Below are positions 8,300 through 16,405 of a DNA stretch of 64,000 bases, piece after piece. A program made the position numbers and the translations under genes. The stretch is from an uncultured Bacteroidales bacterium (GTDB lineage: Bacteria > Bacteroidota > Bacteroidia > Bacteroidales > Barnesiellaceae), in NCBI GenBank assembly GCA_949298955.1, contig CASFYQ010000001.1, forward strand, positions 124,001 to 188,000. Reading direction: 5' to 3'. How positions within the stretch are numbered: the first letter of the stretch is position 1; every line of letters begins with the position of its first letter. The notes under the pieces are model-generated. The model was not told where the DNA came from and made no database searches. It worked only from the letters and a program-made list of their open reading frames with translations.

Positions 8300-9319
8300 T
8301 TAGTGGGCCGACTCGAACTCTTCGAGGAACCGTACGTCGTTCTCCGAGAACATACGCAGGTCTTTTACTTTGTATTTGAGGTTAGTTACCCGCTCGATAC
8401 CCATACCCAGGGCATAACCACTGTACACCTTGCTGTCGATACCACATGCTTCGAGTACGTTGGGGTCGACCATACCGCAGCCCAAAATCTCTACCCAGCC
8501 GGTGTGTTTGCAGAAAGCACACCCTTTACCGCCGCAGATGTTGCACGAGATGTCCATCTCGGCCGAAGGCTCGGTAAAGGGGAAATAGGAGGGACGGAGA
8601 CGTATTTGGGTCTCGTTGCCGAACATCTCTTTGGCAAAATAGAGAAGCGCCTGTTTCAGGTCGGCAAACGATACGTTCTTGTCGATGTAGAGAGCCTCTA
8701 CCTGATGGAAGAAGCAGTGTGCCCGATACGAAATAGCCTCATTGCGGTATACACGGCCCGGGCAGATGATGCGGATAGGGGGCTGTGCATGCTCCATCGT
8801 GCGGGTTTGTACCGACGAGGTGTGGGTGCGCAGCAGAATATCGGGCGAACGTTGAATGAAGAAAGTGTCCTGCATGTCGCGGGCGGGATGATCTTCGGCA
8901 AAGTTCAAAGCCGAGAACACGTGCCAGTCGTCCTCGATTTCGGGACCTTCGGCAATCGAGAAACCCAATCGGGCAAAGATGTCGCAAATTTCGTTCTTAA
9001 CCAGCGAAAGCGGGTGTCTCGAACCCATCGGTATGGGGTAGGCTGTGCGGGTGAGGTCGATGTTCTGCTCGTCGGAATGTTTCTCCTCAAATTCGCTCTT
9101 CAACTCGTTCAGTTTCTCTAAGGCTCGCTCTTTCAACTCGTTCAGTTGTTTGCCCACCTCGCGTTTCTGTTCGGCGGCTACGGTTCTGAAATCGTTGAAA
9201 AGCAGGGAAATCGCCCCTTTTTTGCTGAGGTACTTTATACGAATAGCCTCTAAATCTTCTGATTTGGAAACCGTTAATGCTTCTATTTCTTCTCTGATTC
9301 GTTGGATTTTTTCAATCAT
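8300..9319 (-). CDS. pheS: Phenylalanine--tRNA ligase alpha subunit
   Basis: This is the catalytic subunit of the alpha2-beta2 phenylalanyl-tRNA synthetase. It has an N-terminal coiled-coil (about 1-85), then class-II motifs: the PIPMGSRHPLSL entry, FARLGFSIAEGPEIEDDWHVFSALNF, the motif-2 region VYRNEAISYRAHCFFHQVE, and the motif-3 end GYALGMGIERVTNLKY. The 339-residue length is normal. The start is taken at 9319 (MIEKIQRI) because the upstream ATG at 9349 lies within the promoter box at 9347-9354. pheT is not in this window. It is divergent from tilS. Confidence 0.96.
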   Translation of the reverse strand: MIEKIQRIREEIEALTVSKSEDLEAIRIKYLSKKGAISLLFNDFRTVAAEQKREVGKQLNELKERALEKLNELKSEFEEKHSDEQNIDLTRTAYPIPMGSRHPLSLVKNEICDIFARLGFSIAEGPEIEDDWHVFSALNFAEDHPARDMQDTFFIQRSPDILLRTHTSSVQTRTMEHAQPPIRIICPGRVYRNEAISYRAHCFFHQVEALYIDKNVSFADLKQALLYFAKEMFGNETQIRLRPSYFPFTEPSAEMDISCNICGGKGCAFCKHTGWVEILGCGMVDPNVLEACGIDSKVYSGYALGMGIERVTNLKYKVKDLRMFSENDVRFLEEFESAH

Positions 9320-9346
9320 GCCTGTGTATTTCTTAGATTCGAAATG

Positions 9347-9354
9347 CAAATTTA
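9347..9354 (-). promoter_or_regulatory. -7 box (TAAATTTG) for pheS
   Basis: On the minus strand the bases are TAAATTTG, 27 bases upstream of the pheS ATG at 9319, matching TAnnTTTG. It removes the longer in-frame start at 9349. Confidence 0.55.
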
Positions 9355-9442
9355 ATAATAAAAGGTGGCTCGTTGGGTGGATTTTGATGAAATATTTTTG
9401 AAAAAAAGAAATATCCCGGCGGAGAAATTCCCTCTTTCTTAC

Positions 9443-9450
9443 TATTTTTG
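9443..9450 (+). promoter_or_regulatory. -7 box (TATTTTTG) for tilS
   Basis: TATTTTTG lies 25 bases before the ATG at 9476 and matches the Bacteroidetes -7 consensus. It supports the short start and excludes the longer reading from 9365. Confidence 0.6.
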
Positions 9451-9475
9451 TTTCACTATTTCAAGAAAAGTCCCT

Positions 9476-10822
9476 ATGTCTACATCATTGTTCTTGCAGC
9501 AAATCGAATCGTTTATTGCCGATAACCGCTTGTTGGACAAGTCGGCCCCTGTTGTTGTAGGGATAAGTGGTGGTGCCGATTCGGTGGCATTGTTGCAAGT
9601 GCTCACACGGTTGGGATTTTCATGTATTGCCTGCCACTGTAATTTCAATTTGCGGGGCGACGAGTCTTTGCGCGATCGCAATTTCACCAGTGAAACGGCC
9701 CGGGCATTTGGGGTGCCGTTCGACGAAATTTCGTTCGACACCCGGCGCTATGCTCGGGAGAAGAGGCTTTCGATAGAAATGGCTTGCCGCCAGTTGCGTT
9801 ACGAGTGGTTCGAAGAGAAACGTCAGGCATATGGCGCTCAGGCAATAGCTGTGGCACACCACCGTGACGATAGTGTAGAGACGTTGTTGCTGAATCTGGT
9901 GAGGGGCACAGGCATTGCCGGGCTTGTTTCGATGCGCCCTCGCAATGGTTTTGTGGTGCGTCCGTTCCTGTCTGTTTCGAGGCAGGAAATAGAGGACTAT
10001 CTCTCGGAGCAGAACTTGTCGTATGTGGTCGATCATACCAATCTGGAATCGATTTATGTGCGTAATAAAATTCGGCTTGAAGTGCTGCCTTTGCTCCGGC
10101 GTATCAATCCGTCGGCCGACCGTTCTATTTACACAACCATGCAGAATTTACGCGAAGTGGAGCGTGTCTATCGCGAGTCTATCGAGCGGCAGCAGCACGA
10201 AATACTGGAGCATGAGGCAGGGCAGGTGCGTATTCCCATCGATCGACTGAGGGCTCTTCCGTCGCCGAGGGCTTTCTTGTTCGAACTATTTTCTCCATAT
10301 GGTTTTGTGCCTGAACAAATCGACGAGATATTGGCGGCTTGCGACGGTGAATCGGGGCGGGTGTTTTTAGCTCCCGGACACCGTGTAGTCAAGGATCGGG
10401 AATCGTTGATATGGGTGCAGGAGGCCGATGAACCGAGTCCTGGTATTGTGGCGATAATCGAGTCTCCCAAAGAGTGTGGCGAGCTACTCGACGGTCATTT
10501 GTCGTATCGTTGTTTGGACGGGGAAGGATATACCTTGCCGCAAGGCAAATCATATGCTTGTTTCGATTTGGATAGGCTCACTTTCCCGCTGATTCTCCGT
10601 CGGTGGCAGCAGGGCGATCGATTTCGGCCTTTTGGTATGAGGGGGAGCCGCAAGTTGAGCGATTATTTCAGTGACCACAAATATTCGTTGGTCGACAAGG
10701 CCAACGCCTTGTTGTTGTGTTCGGGTAACACGATTTTGTGGATTTTGGGTGAACGGGTAGCCGATGGATTCCGGGTTACACCCGAGACGGAAAGAGTGAT
10801 TGAGTTTAATTATAAAAAATAG
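9476..10822 (+). CDS. tilS: tRNA(Ile)-lysidine synthetase
   Basis: TilS converts C34 of the CAU-anticodon isoleucine tRNA to lysidine, so that it reads AUA. The 448-residue protein has the N-terminal PP-loop ATPase motif SGGADS at residues 31-36 (VVVGISGGADSVALL), the second conserved segment AVAHHRDDSVETLLLNLVRGTGI, and a C-terminal domain with the QGDRFRPFGMRGSRKLSDYF motif found in long TilS forms. The ATG at 9476 is supported by the promoter box 25 bases upstream. It stands alone on the plus strand, divergent from pheS and followed by the long rho leader. Confidence 0.95.
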   Translation: MSTSLFLQQIESFIADNRLLDKSAPVVVGISGGADSVALLQVLTRLGFSCIACHCNFNLRGDESLRDRNFTSETARAFGVPFDEISFDTRRYAREKRLSIEMACRQLRYEWFEEKRQAYGAQAIAVAHHRDDSVETLLLNLVRGTGIAGLVSMRPRNGFVVRPFLSVSRQEIEDYLSEQNLSYVVDHTNLESIYVRNKIRLEVLPLLRRINPSADRSIYTTMQNLREVERVYRESIERQQHEILEHEAGQVRIPIDRLRALPSPRAFLFELFSPYGFVPEQIDEILAACDGESGRVFLAPGHRVVKDRESLIWVQEADEPSPGIVAIIESPKECGELLDGHLSYRCLDGEGYTLPQGKSYACFDLDRLTFPLILRRWQQGDRFRPFGMRGSRKLSDYFSDHKYSLVDKANALLLCSGNTILWILGERVADGFRVTPETERVIEFNYKK

Positions 10823-11032
10823 TTAAAAAATAAACTTAATTTTACAATCGTTGTTCTGTTTGGTAAATCAGCCGTATATTTGTTCACTGAATTGCGTAGT
10901 GAAAATTCTGTACGCAGCATATTTCAAAAAAATCCAATAGTCATATTTGTTGTGTAGACTGGTATGCAATTTGTATTGAAGCATACAAGCAGTTTAGACA
11001 AGGATAAAGTATAAATCATATTTTTTACTTTC
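10823..11032 (+). promoter_or_regulatory. rho promoter and structured 5' leader
   Basis: A TATATTTG box at 10875-10882 predicts a transcript start near 10887 and hence a leader of about 145 bases, long for this window. The leader holds two inverted repeats: TGCGTA/TACGCA at 10893-10898 and 10911-10916, and GTATGC/GCATAC at 10962-10967 and 10981-10986. The second overlaps an alternative pair, TTGTAT/ATACAA, at 10971-10976 and 10983-10988. rho is autoregulated through its leader in E. coli; whether that happens here is inference. Confidence 0.5.
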
Positions 11033-13087
11033 ATGTATAATATTTTAGAATTAAACGCGAAGACTCTCGACCAGTTAAAAGCGATAGCCACCGATATGGG
11101 TATCCAAAAAATCGATAGCTCCGAAAAGGAAGATCTTGTTTATAAAATTTTGGATCAGCAAGCTATCGACATGGCTAGCAAAGCAGCCTCCAATTCACCT
11201 GCTCCTAAGAAAAGAGGGCCTAAGCCGAAAAAGAATATCAAAGAAAAAACTCCCGAGAAATCGAAAGAGGAAGAAAATAAATCCGATGCCCAATCGGTGG
11301 AGATTGTAGCAACGAATCCCGACACCGGAGCCGAGCCGAAGAGGAGAGGCCGGAAGAAAAAAAACGAGGTGAAAGAGAATAGCTTGTCCGAGAAGGAGGG
11401 CGAATCGGTCGATACCCCCGAAGTCAAGGAAATTGCGGCGATTATCGAAGAGACGGGACTGGTTTCTCATCCGGCTTTGAAGGAACCGGTTGCCGAATTG
11501 TTCGAGAACTTGAAAGAGAATGCAGCAACAGCTCCTGAGCACGTATCTGAGTCGGATGTACCTGAGGCGCAGGAACAATCGAGCCAATCTGTTGGGCAGA
11601 CTAAACAGCGCAAACGGATTCAGAAAAAAACGGTCTCGATGGGGCCGATAGATGGGGAGCAACCCCAACCGACTGCACAGCTTTCGACCTCGCAGCCTGC
11701 AACTGTTCAACTCCCTGCGGAGAATAAACCTGTCGAACCTCAGTCGCAACAAACTGCCCAATCGCAGCACCAGCAGCCGAGTTTGCCGCAACCCTCATCG
11801 TTGCAAACCTTTTTCCCGCACAGTGAAAAACAACGTTTTGTGCCTCGTGGACAACGCACTTTTGTCCCGCAGAATCGGAATAACGCCAATAACACAGGAA
11901 ACAATAATGCACAGAACCAGTCCCAACAATCAGCTTTAGAGCAGAAACCGGCAGAGAAAGCTTATGATTTCGATGGCATTCTCACCGGAGTGGGCGTGTT
12001 GGAGATGATGCCCGATGGTTATGGCTTCCTTCGTTCGTCGGATTATAACTACCTCACATCACCCGACGATGTGTATGTATCGCAGTCTCAAATCAAGCTC
12101 TTTGGGTTGAAGACGGGCGATGTAGTCGAAGGCCCCATTCGTCCGCCTAAGGAGGGTGAGAAATATTTCCCGCTGGTGAAGGTAGAGAAGATTAATGGCC
12201 GCACTCCCGAATATGTGCGCGACCGGGTGCCATTCGATCACCTCACCCCGTTGTTCCCCGATGAAAAATTCGACCTTACCAGTGGCAAATACTGCAACTT
12301 GTCGACTCGTGTGGTCGATATGTTTTCGCCTATCGGCAAAGGACAGCGTGGCTTGATTGTAGCCCCTCCGAAAACCGGTAAAACCGTATTGCTGAAAGAT
12401 ATAGCCAATGCCATCTCGGAAAATCACCCCGAGGTGTATATGATAATTCTCCTGATTGACGAGCGTCCCGAGGAAGTTACCGATATGGCCCGTAGCGTGA
12501 AGGCCGAGGTGATTTCGTCGACTTTCGACGAACCGGCCGAGCGTCATGTGAAAGTAGCCAGCATTGTGCTCGAGAAAGCCAAACGCATGGTAGAGTGTGG
12601 TCACGATGTGGTGATTCTGCTCGACTCCATTACTCGCTTGGCAAGAGCTTACAACACGGTATCGCCTGCATCGGGCAAGGTGTTGTCGGGTGGTGTCGAT
12701 GCCAATGCCCTGCACAAACCTAAACGCTTCTTTGGAGCTGCCCGTAATATCGAGAACGGCGGTAGCCTCACCATCATCGCTACGGCTTTGACCGAAACGG
12801 GTTCGAAAATGGACGAGGTGATTTTCGAAGAGTTCAAGGGTACCGGCAACATGGAGTTACAACTCGACCGGAAGCTTTCAAACAAACGTATCTTCCCGGC
12901 TGTCGACATTACGGCATCGAGTACGCGTCGCGACGATTTGCTGTTGCCCAAGGATACTCTCAACCGTATGTGGATTCTGCGCCGTTACCTCTCGGATATG
13001 AACTCGATCGAGGCCATGGAATTTATGCGTGACCGCATGGAGCGCACCTCGTCGAACGAGGAATTGTTGCTGTCGATGAACGATTGA
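11033..13087 (+). CDS. rho: Transcription termination factor Rho with long disordered insertion
   Basis: Rho is the hexameric RNA-dependent helicase that ends transcription. At 684 residues this one is about 265 longer than E. coli Rho. A Rho-N helical domain (about 1-45) is followed by a low-complexity insertion from about 50 to 315. The first part is Lys/Glu-rich with two AT-hook-like clusters (KKRGPKPKK and PKRRGRKKK); the second is Gln/Pro/Asn-rich (about 205-305). The RNA-binding cold-shock-like domain follows (about 320-390, with MPDGYGFLR). The ATPase domain carries the P-loop VAPPKTGKT near 442-450, [15 protein letters not shown] and the [10 protein letters not shown] segment. An inserted disordered region is known in Bacteroidetes and was reported to drive phase separation of Rho in B. 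thetaiotaomicron. The gene is monocistronic, with a terminator after it. Confidence 0.97.
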   Translation: MYNILELNAKTLDQLKAIATDMGIQKIDSSEKEDLVYKILDQQAIDMASKAASNSPAPKKRGPKPKKNIKEKTPEKSKEEENKSDAQSVEIVATNPDTGAEPKRRGRKKKNEVKENSLSEKEGESVDTPEVKEIAAIIEETGLVSHPALKEPVAELFENLKENAATAPEHVSESDVPEAQEQSSQSVGQTKQRKRIQKKTVSMGPIDGEQPQPTAQLSTSQPATVQLPAENKPVEPQSQQTAQSQHQQPSLPQPSSLQTFFPHSEKQRFVPRGQRTFVPQNRNNANNTGNNNAQNQSQQSALEQKPAEKAYDFDGILTGVGVLEMMPDGYGFLRSSDYNYLTSPDDVYVSQSQIKLFGLKTGDVVEGPIRPPKEGEKYFPLVKVEKINGRTPEYVRDRVPFDHLTPLFPDEKFDLTSGKYCNLSTRVVDMFSPIGKGQRGLIVAPPKTGKTVLLKDIANAISENHPEVYMIILLIDERPEEVTDMARSVKAEVISSTFDEPAERHVKVASIVLEKAKRMVECGHDVVILLDSITRLARAYNTVSPASGKVLSGGVDANALHKPKRFFGAARNIENGGSLTIIATALTETGSKMDEVIFEEFKGTGNMELQLDRKLSNKRIFPAVDITASSTRRDDLLLPKDTLNRMWILRRYLSDMNSIEAMEFMRDRMERTSSNEELLLSMND

Positions 13088-13125
13088 GACTTTACGAAGA
13101 CAAAAAACAGTCGAAGCGATATGAA

Positions 13126-13167
13126 CAGGGGCCGTGTCGAGATGCGATGCGGCCTCTGCCGTTTTTT
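13126..13167 (+). terminator. Rho-independent terminator after rho
   Basis: Arms CAGGGGCCG (13126-13134) and CGGCCTCTG (13150-13158) pair with one G-U wobble and are followed closely by a run of six T at 13162-13167. Confidence 0.85.
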
Positions 13168-13247
13168 GCAATATCCCGAGCCGGGAATAAAAACGAGAGA
13201 TTCCCTTATTAAAAGGAGAAGGTATTCCACTCGACCGATTAAATAGC

Positions 13248-13270
13248 TACCTTTGTCTCCTGTTAGGAGG
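13248..13270 (+). promoter_or_regulatory. ybaK promoter box and unusual Shine-Dalgarno-like site
   Basis: TACCTTTG at 13248-13255 matches the -7 consensus. GGAGG at 13266-13270 ends 9 bases before the ATG at 13280, a textbook Shine-Dalgarno spacing that is rare in this window. With the predicted start near 13260, the site would lie in a leader of about 20 bases. Confidence 0.5.
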
Positions 13271-13279
13271 AACAGACTT

Positions 13280-13765
13280 ATGAAGATAAACAAGACCAAT
13301 GCGGCTCGGTTGCTCGACCGGGGGAAAATTGCTTATGAACTGGTACCGTATGAGGTTGACGAGAATAATTTGGCAGCAACACACGTGGCCGAGCAGTTGG
13401 GCGAGAATATCGACCAGGTATTCAAAACCCTTGTACTGCGGGGCGACAAGCACGGGATTTTTGTTTGTGTGATTCCCGGCGACAAGGAGGTCGATTTGAA
13501 AAAAGCGGCCAAGATGTCGGGCAACAAGAGTGCCGAGATGATTGCCATGAAAGAATTGTTGCCTACTACGGGATATATCCGAGGCGGCTGTTCGCCTATC
13601 GGTATGAAGAAGAATTTTCCGGTTTACATTCAGGAATGTTGTATGTCGTATGACTACATTTATATCAGTGCCGGTCAGCGTGGCTTGCAGATAAAGATTG
13701 CCCCTGCCGATCTTATCGGGTTTGTTTCGGCTCAATTAGGCGACATGATTGCTCATGAGTTTTAG
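13280..13765 (+). CDS. ybaK: Cys-tRNA(Pro)/Cys-tRNA(Cys) deacylase, YbaK/EbsC family
   Basis: YbaK-type trans-editing proteins hydrolyse tRNA(Pro) mischarged with cysteine. The 161-residue protein covers the single YbaK domain: an N-terminal KTNAARLLD, the catalytic-loop lysine in GDKEVDLKKAAK, and the substrate loop GGCSPIGMKK (GG-x-SP-x-G). Length is normal. The ATG at 13280 is preferred because it follows the promoter and a GGAGG site, while the 9-codon extension would start within the promoter. Its TAG overlaps the stop codon of the convergent Nudix gene (13762-13765). Confidence 0.9.
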   Translation: MKINKTNAARLLDRGKIAYELVPYEVDENNLAATHVAEQLGENIDQVFKTLVLRGDKHGIFVCVIPGDKEVDLKKAAKMSGNKSAEMIAMKELLPTTGYIRGGCSPIGMKKNFPVYIQECCMSYDYIYISAGQRGLQIKIAPADLIGFVSAQLGDMIAHEF

Positions 13766-14292
13766 TTGGTACGAGCTTGTTCGGCGGCTTGCAGGAGCAA
13801 AGTCTCTATGCGCAGGAACTCCTGTTCGAAATTGGGAGTGAATACACCTCGGTTCAGATGGCGGTGAATTTCGATGAGCGGCCAGTAGCGCCCTTCGTCG
13901 ATTTCTACGGGGTCGATGGCAATATCGCCGTCGTAGCAGGTGTAGAATGTGTGTACCATCTCGCGTTCCCGGTCCGATTCAAAAATATAGCAGATGGCCG
14001 GGTAGGGGGTAAACTGGGTGATTCCTAATTCTTCACGAACCTCGCGCAACAAAGCCTCCTCGATGCTTTCTCCATAATCGACATGTCCGCCTACGGCTGT
14101 ATCCCATTTGCCGGGTTGTATGTCTTTGTTCATCGAGCGCTTTTGTAGGTAAAGCTCTCCGTTGCGGTTGAGAATGTGCAAGTGAACGACCGGGTGGAGC
14201 AGTTTGGAGCCGTTGTGACACTCCTGGCGGGTTGCTTTCCCGATGACAGTACCTTGTTCGTCGATTAAGGGGAACCACTCTTCTTTATTCAT
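13762..14292 (-). CDS. Nudix hydrolase, IPP-isomerase-like subgroup (YfcD-like)
   Basis: The 176-residue protein has one Nudix domain with a full box, G-x5-E-x7-REVREELGI, in the segment beginning GGHVDYGES. Family members cleave nucleoside-diphosphate derivatives. The flanking pattern (MNKEEWFPLIDEQG, then RQECHNGSKLLHPVVHLHILN) is that of the isopentenyl-diphosphate-isomerase-like group of YfcD type, whose substrate is not settled. The isomerase catalytic residues are not evident, so I do not call idi. The ATG at 14292 overlaps the end of topB by eight bases, so translation is probably coupled to it. Confidence 0.85.
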   Translation of the reverse strand: MNKEEWFPLIDEQGTVIGKATRQECHNGSKLLHPVVHLHILNRNGELYLQKRSMNKDIQPGKWDTAVGGHVDYGESIEEALLREVREELGITQFTPYPAICYIFESDREREMVHTFYTCYDGDIAIDPVEIDEGRYWPLIEIHRHLNRGVFTPNFEQEFLRIETLLLQAAEQARTN

Positions 14293-16354
14293 TGGTTTCG
14301 GTGTTGGGGTTAGGTTTGTATGCTTGAATCCGATTCCGCAGTGTCGCCTCGTCGAGCGGTTTGCCATTCTTTCCGAAGGGGAGGCGGAAGGTACACCCTT
14401 CGCGCCAGCGGCTGCACCCGTAGGCTGCTTTACCCTGTATCACTTCGCCTTTGTGACAAAGCGGACAAACGGGTGTTTGTTGGGTTTCAGAATGTTTTTC
14501 GTCGTTTTTTGCTGCCTTTTTTTTGCGGGGCTTGGCATGGGAAGCGGCTTTTTTCTTCGGAGCTTCGGGCTCGGGAGCTGCCGTTGTGATGCGTCCCGAG
14601 TTGTCGCTAAGCACGTGTAATACAATTTCACCGACCATCTTTTTCAATTCTTCCAAAAAATCGGCAGCCCGGTATTCGTTGCGTTCGATTTTACGCAGTT
14701 TGTTTTCCCAAATACCCGTCAGTTCGGCCGATTTGAGCAATTCGTCGCGAATGGTCGCAATAAGTTCTATCCCTGTTTGGGTAGCTATGAGGTTTTTTCG
14801 CTCCTTGCGGATATAATGACGCTTGAATAGGGTTTCGATGATGGCGGCACGCGTCGAAGGGCGCCCGATACCGTTCTCTTTGAGAGCGTCGCGCAGTTCC
14901 TCGTCTTCGACCATTTTTCCGGCGGTTTCCATCGCCCTCAGCAAGGTCGCTTCGGTATAAGGTTTGGGCGGTTGAGTCCATTTTTCGGCCAGGGCCGGCG
15001 TGTGAGGTCCGGTTTCTCCTTGGGTAAAGGCTGGCAGGGTGTTTTCGTTTTCGTCGCCATTCTCCTCTTCTTTGCCGAACACGGTGCGCCACCCCGGCGA
15101 TAAAATTTGTTTGCCGGTCGCCTTAAATTCGATTTGGTTTACATCGCCCATCACAACGGTGTTGGCGATGAGACAATCGGGGTAAAAGGCCGCAATGAAA
15201 CGTCGGGCCACCAAGTCGTAGACTTTATGCTCTTCGGCCGTAAGATTGACGGCTTTTACATTGGTGGGAATAATGGCATGGTGGTCGGTTACTTTCGAAT
15301 TGTCAAAGACTTTCTTACTCTTGGGAATCTTGCCGCTTTGAAATGGAGCGGTCAAAGCCTGGTAGTCGGTGAGAGCTGCCAGTATGCCGGGCACTTTGGG
15401 GTAGATGTCGTCGCTCAGGAAAGTGGTGTCGACACGTGGATAGGTGGTGACTTTTTTCTCGTAGAGCGACTGTATGATTTTCAGCGTATTCTCGGCCGAA
15501 TAGGAAAATTTTTTGTTGCACTCGACCTGTAAGCTGGTGAGGTCGAAAAGTCTCGGCGGTGCCTCCTTGCCCTGCTTGGTCGTGACGTCGGTCACGGTAA
15601 AGGGGAATCCTTCGATTTTTTGCAAGAACTCTTTGCCCTCCTCTTCGGTTTGGAACCGGCCCTTGGTGACCGAGAAGGTGGTATCGCGGTAGACGGTTTT
15701 CAGTTCCCAATAGGGTTGGGAAACAAAATTTTCGATTTCGAGTTGGCGGTTCACAATCAGAGCCAGGGTGGGGGTTTGTACCCGACCAATAGAAAGGACC
15801 TGACGATCTTGCCCGTATTTGAGTGTATAGAGTCGGGTTGCGTTCATACCCAGTAGCCAGTCGCCAATGGCGCGTGATAGCCCGGCAAAATAGAGCGAGT
15901 CGAACTCGGTCTGAGGTTTGAGGTTTTGGAATCCCTCTCGAATGGACTCTTCGGTCAACGACGAAATCCAGAGTCGGTACACGGGACACTTGCAGGCGGC
16001 CTTTTGCATGACCCACCGTTGAATGAGTTCTCCTTCTTGTCCGGCATCGCCGCAGTTGATAACTGCGTCAGCCTTAGCCATGAGTGATTCGATGATGCCG
16101 AACTGCTTTTCGATGCCTCGGTCGGATATTAGTTTGATACCAAATCGGGGCGGTATCATAGGGAGAGACCGCAAGGTCCACTGTTTCCATTGGTCGGTGT
16201 ATTCGTGAGGTTCTTTCAGAGTACAGAGATGGCCGAAGGTCCAGGTCACTTGGTAGCCGTTACCCTCATAGTAGCCGTCGTGTCGGCTTTTGGCGCCTAC
16301 GACATCGGCAATTTCTTTGGCTACGCTGGGTTTTTCGGCAATACATACTTTCAT
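14285..16354 (-). CDS. topB: DNA topoisomerase III
   Basis: This type IA topoisomerase (689 residues) relaxes and decatenates DNA through a transient 5'-phosphotyrosine. The TOPRIM domain holds E7 (CIAEKPSVAKEIA) and the acidic motif INCGDAGQEGE near 100-109. The catalytic tyrosine is Y305 in VTTYPRVDT. The SIGRVQTPTLALIV motif (188-201) and ENGIGRPSTRAAIIETL are also present. The C-terminus has a Lys/Ala-rich linker and one zinc-ribbon-like segment (CPLCHKG ... YGCSRWREGCTF). The DAGQEGE form is common in Bacteroidetes TopB. It is transcribed from a box at 16387-16394 and overlaps the Nudix gene. No conjugative genes surround it, so it is probably the housekeeping copy. Confidence 0.95.
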   Translation of the reverse strand: MKVCIAEKPSVAKEIADVVGAKSRHDGYYEGNGYQVTWTFGHLCTLKEPHEYTDQWKQWTLRSLPMIPPRFGIKLISDRGIEKQFGIIESLMAKADAVINCGDAGQEGELIQRWVMQKAACKCPVYRLWISSLTEESIREGFQNLKPQTEFDSLYFAGLSRAIGDWLLGMNATRLYTLKYGQDRQVLSIGRVQTPTLALIVNRQLEIENFVSQPYWELKTVYRDTTFSVTKGRFQTEEEGKEFLQKIEGFPFTVTDVTTKQGKEAPPRLFDLTSLQVECNKKFSYSAENTLKIIQSLYEKKVTTYPRVDTTFLSDDIYPKVPGILAALTDYQALTAPFQSGKIPKSKKVFDNSKVTDHHAIIPTNVKAVNLTAEEHKVYDLVARRFIAAFYPDCLIANTVVMGDVNQIEFKATGKQILSPGWRTVFGKEEENGDENENTLPAFTQGETGPHTPALAEKWTQPPKPYTEATLLRAMETAGKMVEDEELRDALKENGIGRPSTRAAIIETLFKRHYIRKERKNLIATQTGIELIATIRDELLKSAELTGIWENKLRKIERNEYRAADFLEELKKMVGEIVLHVLSDNSGRITTAAPEPEAPKKKAASHAKPRKKKAAKNDEKHSETQQTPVCPLCHKGEVIQGKAAYGCSRWREGCTFRLPFGKNGKPLDEATLRNRIQAYKPNPNTETNE

Positions 16355-16386
16355 ATGGAGCTCGGCTTTCTTGATTTTTACACGTG

Positions 16387-16394
16387 CAAAGGTA
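16387..16394 (-). promoter_or_regulatory. -7 box (TACCTTTG) for topB
   Basis: On the minus strand the bases read TACCTTTG, 32 bases upstream of the topB ATG at 16354. It overlaps the last codons region of the upstream secreted-protein gene. Confidence 0.6.
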
Positions 16395-16405
16395 CGTTTT
16401 TATTT

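Noticed and set aside
8300..9349. Longer pheS reading with 10 extra residues
   Set aside because: The ATG lies in the TAAATTTG promoter box, and PheS proteins normally begin near MIEKI.
13762..14292. Nudix gene as isopentenyl-diphosphate isomerase (idi)
   Set aside because: The general pattern is similar, but the isomerase catalytic Cys and Glu context is not evident, so the generic Nudix call is safer.
14285..16354. topB as a sign of a conjugative element
   Set aside because: No mobilisation, transfer, integrase or plasmid genes are nearby; surrounding genes are housekeeping. A chromosomal copy is more likely.
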